From NCBI GenBank assembly GCA_023957775.1, contig JAMLGR010000012.1, forward strand, positions 1-64,000: a stretch of DNA of 64,000 nucleotides. Reading direction: 5' to 3'. The notes beneath the pieces were generated by a model, which was not told where the DNA came from, did not search any database, and saw only the letters and a list, made by a program, of their open reading frames with translations. The first letter of the stretch is position 1. Each line of letters opens with the position of its first letter. The translations under genes were made by a program, and so were the position numbers. This DNA is from Fimbriimonadaceae bacterium (GTDB lineage Bacteria; Armatimonadota; Fimbriimonadia; Fimbriimonadales; Fimbriimonadaceae). Positions 41,604-50,609 of the stretch are shown piece after piece.

Positions 41604-41692
41604 ACGCCTGTCCAGCAGGCGTGGCACCCGACACGGGCACCAACACCTTGGCGGATGGGTGCGGATGGGTGCCACGCCCGCTCGACGGGCGT
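41604..41692. repeat. REPIN-like paired palindrome, copy 2
   Basis: The arms 41604-41627 and 41669-41692 are inverted 24-nt copies sharing GTGCCACGCC with copy 1 near 9066. The internal palindromes differ between arms by paired changes (GCCTG..CAGGC in one, GCCCG..CGGGC in the other), keeping the hairpin. The spacer holds a 10-bp direct duplication GCGGATGGGT (41651-41670). The element lies between the mscS start and the PEP carboxylase stop. Confidence 0.8.
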
Positions 41693-41696
41693 GCAA

Positions 41697-44432
41697 TTAG
41701 CCCGTGCTCTGCATGGCAGCGGCGATCCCTGCCAGCGTCTGCAACATGGCCGAACGGACGTGCGGATCGACGGACCCCTCGTCCAGAAGGTCCATCAACA
41801 CGATCTGGATCGCGTTGATCGGCTCCACCAGCGGATTGCGGAAAGCCACGGTCTTGCGGATGGTCTTCGCCCCAGCGAGCAGCTCTTCGCCGGTGACGGA
41901 GCGCACGGCCTCCAATGTCGCCGCCCACTCGCGCTCGATCATCGCGCGCACGTCGGGACTCGCGCCGTGCCGCTCCGCGCGGGCGCCGTAAAGCCGCGCC
42001 GTCTCCATGTGCGTGCGTACAAGTTCAAGCTGCGCGTTGTCCACGACCGTGCGGAAGAACGGCCACTCCCGGTACAGGCGGCCCAACTCGGCACGCGCCT
42101 GGGACGGGACCTGGGACATCGCTGCGCCGAGCCCGAACCACCCCACGACGAGATAGCGGGACTGCACCCACGCGAAGTTCCACGGGATCGCGCGCAGGTC
42201 GTCCAGGCCCACGAGGCGATCGCCGCTCCGCCCGACGGGCCGGCTCGCGATCGGCAGGAGGCTGATCTGCCGGATCGGGGTTCCCTGGATGTAGAAGTCC
42301 CAGAACAGGGGATTGTCTTGCACCAAGCCCCTGTAGGCGGCGCGCGAGGTTGCAGCCAACTCGTCGACGCGGTACAGACTCTCGGCCGGCACCGGTTTCC
42401 CAGGGATTCCCGCGGATTTGAGCACGGCTGCGACGATCTGTTCGAGATGCCGTTCCGCGAGCGCGGGAAGGCCGTACCGGAAGGAGATCACTTCGCCCTG
42501 TTCGGTAAATCGGATCTGCCCGCAGAACGAGCCCGGCGGTTGGCTGGCGATCGCCTGGTTCGCGCGTCCCCCTCCGCGTCCCACCGTGCCGCCCCTGCCG
42601 TGGAAGAATCGCGTGCGCACGCCGTGCCGGTCCCCGGCCGCGGCGAGCGCGTCCTGGGCCCGGTACAGCGCCCAGTTTGCAGCCAGATAACCGCCGTCCT
42701 TGCTGCTGTCGCTGTAGCCCAGCATGATCTCCTGGACTCCACCCTGGGCGGCGACGTGTTCCCGCACCCTCGGCAGCGCGAGCCACTCCTCGAGCAGTTG
42801 CGCTCCCCTCTGCAAATCGTCGACGGTCTCCAGAAGGGGGACGTACTCGAGCGCGTCCGCGCCCCACGGGGCGAGCCCCGCTTCCTTGGCGAGAAGCACG
42901 GGTTCGAGCCAGTCGCTGAGGGCGTGGGTCATGCTCACGATCGAGGTGCGCACGGTTTCGGGGCCGTACCGCTCTCGCGCCTCGCGGACCACGCGGTAGG
43001 CCTGCCGCACGTTCTCCGTGCGGTCGCTTCCCACCCACTCCGGACCGACCAACGGGCGCGGGTTGGCGATTTCGCGAAGGAGCAAGGCGATTCTCTCGTC
43101 CTCTTCGAGGGAGGAGTAGGGCTTGTCCGTAGCCCCGGCCGCCGCAAGCAGCTCGTCGATGGCCGCCTCGTGCTCGCGGCTGTGTTGGCGGATGTCGAGG
43201 GTGACGTAGCGGAAGCCGAACGTCTCCACTTGCCGGCGAAGGCGGACGATCGGCCCGATCGGCGCGTTGGGATGCGACTCGAGCGCCTCTTGAACGAGCG
43301 CGAGATCGGCCTCCAACTCCTCGGGCCGGTGGTAGGGGGCCGCTCGGGGCGTGAGTCCATCGATCTCGCGCACGGCGGCCCGAAGTCGCCGTGCCATGGC
43401 GATCAGCATCAGTGCATAAGGCTCTCGCGCGTACCGTCCCAGCAGGTCCTCCTCAAGCGGGGCCTCCACCAGGAGCTGCTCGAGACGGGCCGCGCACTGT
43501 GCGTTGGGGGCGATCGCTTCTTCGCTGAACGTCAGGGCGTCGCTCGCGCGCGCACACTCGTCCTCGTAGCGCGCGAGAATCGAGCGCCGGTAAGCGACGA
43601 TCGCCTGCCGCGTCACCTCGGGCGTCACCTTGGGATTGCCGTCTCGATCTCCCCCGACCCAGCAGCGATAGTGCAGGAGCGGCGGCGTGCTCCACGTGCG
43701 CTCGGGATAGACCTCCTGCAAGGCCTGGCGCAACCCTTCGCGGATGCGCGGGACGACCGTGAAGATGGTTCCATCAAGAAAGTAGAGGGCGTTCTCCACC
43801 TCCTCCGCGACGCTGAGCGCGCGAGCGCGCATCTCGTCGGTCAGCCACAACTGGGCGAGCGTCTCCGCAAGCTCGTCGTCCGGCCCCGGGTCGTCCAGGC
43901 GGTTCTCGAGCGTCGCGCGCCGGGGCGCGTCCATCAGAAGGATGAAGCGGTGGAGCTTGTCCAGAACGGCGCGGCGTTTGGCCTCGGTGGGATGCGCGGT
44001 CAGTGTCGGCTCGATGCGAACGCGCTCCAGAAGGGTGGCGACCGCGTCGGCATCCATGCCCGAGGCTCGGAGCGCCTGGAGCGCCCCGCGCAGGGTTTCC
44101 GATTGGCTGGGGTGGTCGGGGATGCGTCGGCGCTCGCGGTTGACGCGCACGATCTCCTTCTGCTCGAGGCTGTTGATGAGCTGGAAGAGCAGCGTCGTGG
44201 CGCGCACGGCCTTGGCGACCCGCTCGGGGTTCGCCTCGATCTCAGCCCTCACGGCGCTCGCATCGTCCGACGAGGCCGTGCGCAAGATGGCGCGGACCTG
44301 GTCGGTGAACGCCGGCCCCTCCAGCGAGAGCAGCATCTCGCCAAGCAGCCGGTCCACCCGCCGGATGTCTTCGCTCAGCGCCTCTGTCAGGCCGAAGGTC
44401 TCGGGCTCCAATCCCAGCAAGGTGCTCGCCAT
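41697..44432 (-). CDS. ppc: Phosphoenolpyruvate carboxylase
   Basis: The protein has 911 aa, the normal length. It makes oxaloacetate from PEP and bicarbonate to refill the TCA cycle. The catalytic His is in LTAHPTEAKRR (about 137-147); LGYSDSSKDGGYLAANW and the FHGRGGTVGRGGGR loop bind PEP and bicarbonate; QSRYLVVGWFGLG and the extreme C-terminal MQSTG follow, where Gly closes the protein as in other PEPCs. TATGCT lies six bases before the ATG. The 2069-residue open frame on the opposite strand is a shadow of this and neighbouring genes. Confidence 0.98.
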   Translation of the reverse strand: MASTLLGLEPETFGLTEALSEDIRRVDRLLGEMLLSLEGPAFTDQVRAILRTASSDDASAVRAEIEANPERVAKAVRATTLLFQLINSLEQKEIVRVNRERRRIPDHPSQSETLRGALQALRASGMDADAVATLLERVRIEPTLTAHPTEAKRRAVLDKLHRFILLMDAPRRATLENRLDDPGPDDELAETLAQLWLTDEMRARALSVAEEVENALYFLDGTIFTVVPRIREGLRQALQEVYPERTWSTPPLLHYRCWVGGDRDGNPKVTPEVTRQAIVAYRRSILARYEDECARASDALTFSEEAIAPNAQCAARLEQLLVEAPLEEDLLGRYAREPYALMLIAMARRLRAAVREIDGLTPRAAPYHRPEELEADLALVQEALESHPNAPIGPIVRLRRQVETFGFRYVTLDIRQHSREHEAAIDELLAAAGATDKPYSSLEEDERIALLLREIANPRPLVGPEWVGSDRTENVRQAYRVVREARERYGPETVRTSIVSMTHALSDWLEPVLLAKEAGLAPWGADALEYVPLLETVDDLQRGAQLLEEWLALPRVREHVAAQGGVQEIMLGYSDSSKDGGYLAANWALYRAQDALAAAGDRHGVRTRFFHGRGGTVGRGGGRANQAIASQPPGSFCGQIRFTEQGEVISFRYGLPALAERHLEQIVAAVLKSAGIPGKPVPAESLYRVDELAATSRAAYRGLVQDNPLFWDFYIQGTPIRQISLLPIASRPVGRSGDRLVGLDDLRAIPWNFAWVQSRYLVVGWFGLGAAMSQVPSQARAELGRLYREWPFFRTVVDNAQLELVRTHMETARLYGARAERHGASPDVRAMIEREWAATLEAVRSVTGEELLAGAKTIRKTVAFRNPLVEPINAIQIVLMDLLDEGSVDPHVRSAMLQTLAGIAAAMQSTG

Positions 44433-44456
44433 GGGAGGAGCATACCGAGCGCCTCC

Positions 44457-45794
44457 CTACTGGTCCCAGTAGGTGCCGTCGGCCTTCAGGCGGGCGTCGA
44501 ATCCCGCGAGCAGCTCTTGCAGGTGCGCCACCACGTCGGGATGGGACGCGGCGGCATTCTTCGTCTCGCTGGGGTCCACTTCGAGATCGAAGAGAAGCGG
44601 CATCGGGTCTTCGAAGTACTTGAGCCCCAGTTGGCTGTACGTTTTGCGGTGGAGCTTCCACCGACCCTCGCGCACGGCGAACACCTCGTTGTTGAGCCCC
44701 GTGTAGTAATAGGGACGTTTCGGAAGCGGGATGCCCGAGCGCACCAGGGGCCACACGTCGGCGCCGTCGATCTTCTGGGGCGGCGAAGCCCCGGCCAGAC
44801 GGGCGAACGTTGGGAAGACGTCCATCGTGCTGGCCACATCCTCGCGCGTGCTTGCTGCGGGAACCGTCCCCGGCTGCCACCAGATCGAGGGTTCGCGCAC
44901 GCCGCCTTCCCACGTGCTCCCCTTGCCGTCGCGAAACAGTCCAGCGGATCCGCCGCCCAACCCCCGCAGGACCCAAGGGCCGTTGTCGCTGGTGAACACG
45001 ACCAACGTCCGTCGATCGAGCTGAAGCCGGCGGAACGATTCCAGGATCCGGCCAACGCTGGCGTCGACCTCCATGATCACGTCGCCGTACGTGCCTCGGC
45101 GCGATTTGCCCTGGAACGCCGGGCCTGGGTGGAGCGGGATGTGCGGCTCGGGAAAGGGGACGTAGAGGAAGAAGGGTCCTTCGCGATGGCGTTCGACAAA
45201 CGACACCGCCGCGTCGGTCAACCGGGAAGCGAGCGTCGTTTGGTCGAGCTGGTCGGTGATCGTCTCGTACCCCGCGACGGGGTCGCCCTTCGAGGACGGT
45301 CCGCGCAACAGTCGAAGGGGCGGGTGGTTGGGGGGCAGCATATCGTTGCTGTAGGGAATGCCCAAATACTCGTCGAAGCCGTGCGCCAGCGGGAGTCGCT
45401 CGGGTGCGAACAGGTTCTTCTCGTTCGGGTACCCCAGATGCCACTTGCCGAAGATGCCCGTGGCATAGCCGCGCGCCTTGAGCAACTCGGCGATCGTGGT
45501 CTCGCGGGGGTGGATTCCTCGCGGGCTGTCGGGGTTCAGTACCCAGGCCAGCCCCGACCGTCCGGGGTAGCGACCGGTCAACACCGCGTAGCGGCTCGCC
45601 GTGCACGCGGGCGAGGCCGAGTAGAACTGGGTCAGTCGCGTCCCCTCCCGCGCCATGCGGTCGAGTTGGGGCGTTTCGATCGTGGGATGGCCGCTGAACC
45701 CGAAGTCGCCGTAGCCCGCGTCGTCGCAGAAGAGAAGGACGAGGTTGGGGAGCGGGGCCATAGCAGAGGCCGCCAAGAGGGCGAGTCCGACCAT
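44457..45794 (-). CDS. Sulfatase (arylsulfatase type), exported
   Basis: The protein has 445 aa with a short signal peptide (MVGLALLAASAMAPL). The sulfatase signature is C64-T-A-S-R in SPACTASRYAVLTGRYPGRS, with Cys64 to be turned into formylglycine; metal ligands are in LFCDDAGYGDFG (Asp pair) and in VVFTSDNGPW. A formylglycine-generating enzyme must be coded elsewhere. With fucosidases at 53-61 kb, desulfation of a sulfated glycan such as fucan is a reasonable guess. TAGACT lies six bases before the ATG. Confidence 0.93.
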   Translation of the reverse strand: MVGLALLAASAMAPLPNLVLLFCDDAGYGDFGFSGHPTIETPQLDRMAREGTRLTQFYSASPACTASRYAVLTGRYPGRSGLAWVLNPDSPRGIHPRETTIAELLKARGYATGIFGKWHLGYPNEKNLFAPERLPLAHGFDEYLGIPYSNDMLPPNHPPLRLLRGPSSKGDPVAGYETITDQLDQTTLASRLTDAAVSFVERHREGPFFLYVPFPEPHIPLHPGPAFQGKSRRGTYGDVIMEVDASVGRILESFRRLQLDRRTLVVFTSDNGPWVLRGLGGGSAGLFRDGKGSTWEGGVREPSIWWQPGTVPAASTREDVASTMDVFPTFARLAGASPPQKIDGADVWPLVRSGIPLPKRPYYYTGLNNEVFAVREGRWKLHRKTYSQLGLKYFEDPMPLLFDLEVDPSETKNAAASHPDVVAHLQELLAGFDARLKADGTYWDQ

Positions 45795-45875
45795 AGGGAG
45801 AGTCTAAGGGATTTTGGACCGGCTTGCCGTGCAACAGCGATGAACGCCGAGAGCCTGAGGTGGGGTCGCGACGTT

Positions 45876-47933
45876 CTAGGAGCCGCCGAGGAAACGGCCC
45901 AGGGGTCTCCCCATCAGCCACGTTTGCACGGTGAACGGCTTGCCGTCCGGTTCGAGCCGAGTGTACGAGCCGGTCCCATCGAGGCGCCACGCGTTCGTGT
46001 TGTCCCGCAGGTAGGGCTCCAACACCTCTTCTCGCAAGCGCTCCACAAGGGCCGGGTCGCGAATCGGCGCCAACACCTCGACCCTGCGGTCGAGATTGCG
46101 ACGCATCGCATCGGCGCTGCCGATGTAGGCCTCTGCTTGGCCCCCGTTGTGAAAGTAGTAGACGCGGCTGTGTTCGAGGAAACGGCCGACGATGCTCACC
46201 ACGCGGATGTTCTTGCTCAGATCGGGCACGCCGGGCCGCAGACAACAGATGCCGCGGATGATCAAGTCGACGCTCACCCCGGCCGAGCTGGCCTTGTAGA
46301 GCGCCTCGATCACCTCGGGGTCTACCAGCGCGTTGAGCTTGAACACGATGCGGGCCTGCTCGCCTTGGGCCGCTCTCTTCGATTCGCGCGCGATCCGCTC
46401 GAGGATGCCCTCGCGAAGGTTGATCGGCGCGACCAAGAGGTGCTTGACCTTGACGCGCTTGCTGAAGCCGGTCAGGTAGTTGAACACCTCGGAAACGTCG
46501 CGGGCGATCTCGGGATCGGAGGTGAAGAGCCCCAAGTCCGTGTACTGGCGCGCCGTCTGCGGATTGTAGTTGCCCGTCCCGATGTGCACGTACGCCTTCA
46601 GCTCTTTGCCTGCCCTGCGCACCACGAGACACATCTTGCAGTGCGTTTTCAGCTCGTAGAATCCGTAGACCACATGCGCTCCGGCGCGTTCCAGGGCGCG
46701 CGCCCAGACGATGTTGTTGCTCTCGTCGAAGCGGGCCTTCAGCTCCACGCAAGCCGCGACCTGCTTGCCCGCTTCGGCGGCCTGGGCAAGGTCTTCCACG
46801 ATCACACTCTCGGTCCCGACCCTGTAAAGAGTGAGCTTGATGCCCGCCACCTGGGGATCCTTGATCGCAGACTCGACCAGGGCCTCCACGGACCGGAAGG
46901 AATCGAATGGATGATGGACGAGCGCGTCCTTGACGTCGAGCGTATCGAACAGGTTATTGGAGTTGGCGAGCGGTTCCGCGACATAACCGTGGTGGGGTGG
47001 ATACCTGAGCCGGGGCCGGTCGAGCGCCACGAGCTCTTCGAGCGCCTCCATCCCAAGCAAACTCGGTACCTCCATCGTGTCGCGCTTGCCCACCCCGATC
47101 AGCTCGCGAAGCTGGCGCACGATGTGGGCCGGCATCTCGCTCTCGTGTTGCAGCAGGACCGGGTCGCCAAAGCGCCGGAGCCGAAGGCTTTCCTCCACCG
47201 TCGCGATCAGGTCCGAGGCCTCCAGTTCGCGCAACTCGATGTCCGCGTCGCGGATCACCCGGAAGCGGTACGTGCCCTTGATCTCGACCCCCGGGAACAG
47301 GTCGGCGACGTGATCGGCGATGAGATCCTCAAGAAGGATGAACTCGTCCTTGCGGGGGCCGAGAGGGACGAAGCGGGGAACGATCGTGGGGATCTTCACC
47401 CGGGCCAGTTTGGCTTCGTTCCCGTCGGCAAGCTCCACAACGAGGTTGAGGCTCCGGTTCGAGATGAACGGAACCGACGGGGCCGGGCTGAGCACGAGGG
47501 GGGTGCACAGAGGAAACACCTGCCGCTGAAAGTAGCGGCGCATCGACGCCGTTTGCTTTTCGGAGAGGGCAGCCGTCTTCCGCAGATGCAGGCCCTCTGC
47601 CTCCAACACGGGAATCAGCTTCTTGGAGAAAGCGAGGGAGGCTTGGCGGCGCAGAGGGCCCGCCGCTTGCGCGATGACTTCGAGCTGCTCGTTCGGACTG
47701 AGCCCGTCCGGCGACATCTCGACCACGCGGTTCTCAAACTGCTCGATGAGGCCGCTGACACGGACCATGAAGAACTCGTCCAGGTTGGACTCGAAGATCG
47801 CAAGGAACCGAAGTCGCTCCAGCAGGGGGTTGTCAGCGTTCTCCGCTTCGGCGAGCACCCTTGAGTTGAACGCGAGCCAACTCAGCTCGCGGTTCAGGTA
47901 CCGCTCCGACAGCAGTTTCTTGGGCCGTCTCAC
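45876..47933 (-). CDS. ppk1: Polyphosphate kinase 1
   Basis: The protein has 685 aa, normal for PPK1, which reversibly polymerises ATP gamma-phosphate into polyphosphate. Four domains: N (about 1-105, beginning LLSERYLNRELSWLAFN), head, C1 and C2 with two phospholipase-D-like folds. The autophosphorylated histidine is in YVHIGTGNYNPQTARQYTD; the second essential His is in YYFHNGG. GTG start overlaps the ppx stop (GTGA), so kinase and phosphatase are cotranslated. The 81 bases between its stop and the sulfatase gene show nothing notable. Confidence 0.97.
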   Translation of the reverse strand: MRRPKKLLSERYLNRELSWLAFNSRVLAEAENADNPLLERLRFLAIFESNLDEFFMVRVSGLIEQFENRVVEMSPDGLSPNEQLEVIAQAAGPLRRQASLAFSKKLIPVLEAEGLHLRKTAALSEKQTASMRRYFQRQVFPLCTPLVLSPAPSVPFISNRSLNLVVELADGNEAKLARVKIPTIVPRFVPLGPRKDEFILLEDLIADHVADLFPGVEIKGTYRFRVIRDADIELRELEASDLIATVEESLRLRRFGDPVLLQHESEMPAHIVRQLRELIGVGKRDTMEVPSLLGMEALEELVALDRPRLRYPPHHGYVAEPLANSNNLFDTLDVKDALVHHPFDSFRSVEALVESAIKDPQVAGIKLTLYRVGTESVIVEDLAQAAEAGKQVAACVELKARFDESNNIVWARALERAGAHVVYGFYELKTHCKMCLVVRRAGKELKAYVHIGTGNYNPQTARQYTDLGLFTSDPEIARDVSEVFNYLTGFSKRVKVKHLLVAPINLREGILERIARESKRAAQGEQARIVFKLNALVDPEVIEALYKASSAGVSVDLIIRGICCLRPGVPDLSKNIRVVSIVGRFLEHSRVYYFHNGGQAEAYIGSADAMRRNLDRRVEVLAPIRDPALVERLREEVLEPYLRDNTNAWRLDGTGSYTRLEPDGKPFTVQTWLMGRPLGRFLGGS

Positions 47934-48838
47934 AGTCGCCTAACCTCGATCTTGCCGGTTGCCATCTCCAAAATCGCCCCTTCCCGAATCCCGTATTGGC
48001 TCACGCGAAGCTCTCCCACCTCGTAACGCCGCACCAGGGTCTGAAACACGAGCGCTCCCGGAAGGAGTGTTCCCGCCCGCTTGTACTTGACCCGAAAGCG
48101 CTCCGAGAGCTGGTCGCGAGACAGATGCGAGGCAGCCCAGACCAAGTAATCGAACTCTTCCGGGGACAGCATCGGATCGCCGTCGGGATGAAGCGCCCGC
48201 CAGATCCCTCGCGCGACGCCTCCGCTGGCGATGCCCTGACACTCTCTCGACAGAATATCGACCCCTTCGAATGTCCTTTCCACAAAATCGCGCGCCGCCT
48301 CGAGGATCGGTCTGGGGCAAGGGCTGCGCAACTCGGTTGCCGCGACCAAACTTCCAGTTCCGAGGGGGAGCGAGTGCGAGCGTCGCAACGTTCCCTCCTC
48401 GAGCTCGCCGATCTGCAGGCTGCCGCCTCCGATCTCGAAGAGGAAGCCCGCGCGCAGGGTGGGTGTATCCAACTCCGCACCACGAAGGCTGAGCTCCGCC
48501 TCCCGCTTCGGAGCAATCACATCCACCAGGAGTTTCGTTTCGCGTTCGATGGCCTCGCACGCCTCTGCACCGTTGAGTGCCCGTCGGATCGCTTCGGTCG
48601 CGAAGACGTAGATCGATTCCGCGCCGCGCGCCTTGGCCGTGATGAGAAAGCCCTTCAGCGTCTCGGTTATCCGCGCCACGGTCTCGTCGGGTAGCGTGCG
48701 GTTCCGAGCGATCAGCTCGCCGAGGCCGATCCACTCGCTCGAACTCTCGAGTTTGATCACTGTGTGCCCATCGGACTGGGCGACGAGGAGATGGGCTGTG
48801 TTGCTGCCGATGTCGGCTGTCGCGAGTGTTCGTACCAC
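47930..48838 (-). CDS. ppx: Exopolyphosphatase / pppGpp phosphatase (Ppx/GppA)
   Basis: The protein has 302 aa, the short form with only the two actin-like domains I and II. ATADIGSNTAHLLVAQ is the phosphate-1 motif, YVFATEAIRRA and FEIGGGSLQIGE follow, and GIASGGVARG is the last nucleotide-site loop. It removes terminal phosphates from polyphosphate and, in some relatives, from pppGpp. The GTG at 48838 has CATAAT seven bases upstream. It is the first gene of the ppx-ppk1 operon and divergent from an RSH-type hydrolase, a setting that ties polyphosphate to the stringent response. Confidence 0.93.
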   Translation of the reverse strand: MVRTLATADIGSNTAHLLVAQSDGHTVIKLESSSEWIGLGELIARNRTLPDETVARITETLKGFLITAKARGAESIYVFATEAIRRALNGAEACEAIERETKLLVDVIAPKREAELSLRGAELDTPTLRAGFLFEIGGGSLQIGELEEGTLRRSHSLPLGTGSLVAATELRSPCPRPILEAARDFVERTFEGVDILSRECQGIASGGVARGIWRALHPDGDPMLSPEEFDYLVWAASHLSRDQLSERFRVKYKRAGTLLPGALVFQTLVRRYEVGELRVSQYGIREGAILEMATGKIEVRRL

Positions 48839-48845
48839 TAGATGG

Positions 48846-48868
48846 ATTATGGGTGGTTCGGCGATACT
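48846..48868. promoter_or_regulatory. Overlapping divergent -10 boxes of ppx and the RSH-like gene
   Basis: Minus-strand CATAAT (48851-48846) lies seven bases before the ppx GTG, and plus-strand GATACT (48863-48868) lies seven bases before the ATG at 48876. The two promoters face away from each other within 37 bases, so their -35 regions fall inside each other's coding sides and firing may exclude each other. Confidence 0.55.
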
Positions 48869-48875
48869 GGAATCG

Positions 48876-49484
48876 ATGACAAGTGGCGCTCGGTGTTTGG
48901 AATCCGCGATTCTTTGGGCGGTCGAAGTCCACGCCGGCGAGGTTCGGGACGGGCCTTGCCCCACTCCGTATGTGGCCCATCCGCTGGAGGTGCTCTGTTT
49001 GGTTCGGTACGCAGGCGGCGTCACCAACGAGGCCATGTTGTGCGCGGCGGTGTTGCACGACGTGGTCGAATCGGGAAAGGTGACGTTGGAGGAGGTCGAG
49101 GCTCGATTCGGCCCTCGGACCCGCGGCCTGGTGGGAGAACTCACCCGCACCGAGCCGAACGAGGACGCCGTGGCGGGTCTCACCGCAGATGAAATTTGGA
49201 CGCTTCGCGCAGACCTCCTCGCCGAGGACGTGGCCCACATGTCACCCGAGGCCCAGGCGATCAAACTGGCCGATCGCATATCGAATCTGGCGATGGCGCT
49301 CGCGACGAAGAAGGGTGCGAAGCTGAAGCGGCACCTGAAGCAGACACACCGGTTGATGAAGCTGATCCCGAAGGAGGCCAATCCCAATCTCCGTGCGCTC
49401 CTCAAAGCGCGTTTGGCGGGCGCGGAGCGCGAGCTAAGCCGGCTTCGGACCCAAGAGTCGCCTCCTGCCCCGGCCGAACCGTAG
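48876..49484 (+). CDS. Small HD-domain alarmone hydrolase (RSH/SpoT hydrolase-like)
   Basis: The protein has 202 aa: a stand-alone HD domain of the RelA/SpoT type with no synthetase, TGS or ACT part. Key marks are AVEVHAGEV (first His), PYVAHPLEV, AAVLHDVVE (the HD pair) and IKLADRISNL (last Asp). Such small alarmone hydrolases cut (p)ppGpp to GDP or GTP. The C-terminal 40 residues are basic and then Pro/Ala-rich. Start ATG 48876 fits GATACT seven bases upstream; in-frame ATG 48849 is less likely. Divergent from ppx/gppA-ppk1. Confidence 0.85.
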   Translation: MTSGARCLESAILWAVEVHAGEVRDGPCPTPYVAHPLEVLCLVRYAGGVTNEAMLCAAVLHDVVESGKVTLEEVEARFGPRTRGLVGELTRTEPNEDAVAGLTADEIWTLRADLLAEDVAHMSPEAQAIKLADRISNLAMALATKKGAKLKRHLKQTHRLMKLIPKEANPNLRALLKARLAGAERELSRLRTQESPPAPAEP

Positions 49485-49510
49485 GTTGACTTCATCTAAC
49501 CCGCCGAGCA

Positions 49511-49549
49511 TTAACCCGGGGTTAAGGTCCGGGGGGCGCGTCATACTGT
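49511..49549 (+). promoter_or_regulatory. 15-bp palindrome over the -35 region and a -10 box of the GNAT gene
   Basis: TTAACCC-G-GGGTTAA (49511-49525) is a perfect palindrome. TACTGT (49544-49549) lies seven bases before the GTG at 49557, so the palindrome overlaps the expected -35 site and may be an operator. It could also work as part of a weak terminator for the preceding gene. Confidence 0.45.
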
Positions 49550-49556
49550 CTGGGTC

Positions 49557-50504
49557 GTGGAGAGGTGGATTCGGGTCCGAACCGACGAGGAGTACGAAGC
49601 GTATGCGCAGATGCGCAACGCGATGTTCCCCTTCCAGCCCACCGACGGTCCGGCGATGAGGACCTCGGAAGAACGGTCCCCTCCCGCGGCGGGGATGGAG
49701 CGGTACCTGCTGGCTCGTGACGAGGCGTTTCTCGGCGCCGGCATCGTGATGCAGGCCTATTTCTTCGAAGCCCCCGGCCTGTTCATAGCCGACGTGTTCG
49801 TGCCTCCAGGACGCGCCGAGGTCTTTGCGTCGATCCATGAGCGGGTCGCCGCCCGCGCGCACGAACTGGGGGCGCGACGGGTCCGCACGATGGTCTCATC
49901 GCTGGTTCCCGAGTGCATCGCCGTCCTCGAGGCACGCGGGTACGAGGAGGTCGAGCGCTTTCCGGTCACCTGTCTCGAGCTCGAGACGTTCGACCCTTCT
50001 CCGTTCGGTGGCACGGACCTCGGCGAGATCGACATTGTGCCGCTCACCCGGTTCATCGAGCGGCATCCCGATGATTGGCTGCCGCGCATTTGGCGGTTCG
50101 ATATGGAGCTTTCCCGCGACATGCCGTTCCAAGAGAAGTGGGCGGAGATTCCGCTCGAGACTTACCGCGGGCAGTACGTCGACGTTCCGAGCTTCGACCC
50201 GGCCTTGCACTTCGTGGCGCTTTCCGGGGAGGTACTGGCGGGCATCACGATGCTCAACATCGTCCCAAGCGATCCGACGTTGCTTGGAACCGGCCTGACG
50301 GGCGTCCACAGGGCCTACCGCCGACGAGGTTTGGCCACGGCACTGAAGCTTCGTGCGTTCGAGGCCGCACGGGCCCGGGGTGTGGCGCGGATCGTCACCG
50401 AGAACGAGTCGAGCAACCCCATGCTCGATCTGAACGTCCGGCTCGGATTCCGTCCCGTCTACGACGAGGTCGTGCTTGCCCGGGCGCATGACGCGAGGGA
50501 GTAG
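49557..50504 (+). CDS. GNAT-family N-acetyltransferase (two GNAT-like halves)
   Basis: The protein has 315 aa. The C-terminal half (about 165-312) carries the acetyl-CoA motif GVHRAYRRRGLATALKLRAFEAARARG followed by TENESSNPMLDLNVRLGFRP (each only as a landmark), the classic V-x-x-x-x-R-x-x-G-x-A core. The N-terminal half (about 1-150) resembles a degenerate GNAT fold, as in tandem GNAT proteins related to mycothiol synthase. The substrate is unknown. GTG start with TACTGT seven bases upstream. Confidence 0.85.
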   Translation: MERWIRVRTDEEYEAYAQMRNAMFPFQPTDGPAMRTSEERSPPAAGMERYLLARDEAFLGAGIVMQAYFFEAPGLFIADVFVPPGRAEVFASIHERVAARAHELGARRVRTMVSSLVPECIAVLEARGYEEVERFPVTCLELETFDPSPFGGTDLGEIDIVPLTRFIERHPDDWLPRIWRFDMELSRDMPFQEKWAEIPLETYRGQYVDVPSFDPALHFVALSGEVLAGITMLNIVPSDPTLLGTGLTGVHRAYRRRGLATALKLRAFEAARARGVARIVTENESSNPMLDLNVRLGFRPVYDEVVLARAHDARE

Positions 50505-50508
50505 AAAC

Positions 50509-50537
50509 TTGCAATAGGCGGGCCAACCTCGTAAAAT
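50509..50537 (+). promoter_or_regulatory. Consensus promoter of the PEP-CTERM gene
   Basis: TTGCAA (50509-50514), a 17-bp spacer and TAAAAT (50532-50537) make a near-consensus sigma-70 promoter. The mRNA would have a leader of about 65 nt with a strong ribosome binding site AAGAGGAGGG (50596-50605) before ATG 50610. Confidence 0.7.
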
Positions 50538-50609
50538 AGAGGGGTCTATTCCCGCGCCCAGGGAGGGTGCAAGGTTCGTTTGCCCGGTTCGGGCAAAGAG
50601 GAGGGTTTG

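Noticed and set aside
41655-47864. A 2069-residue open frame on the plus strand
   Set aside because: It is antisense to PEP carboxylase, the sulfatase and ppk1, all of which have full motifs. Long antisense frames are common in GC-rich DNA.
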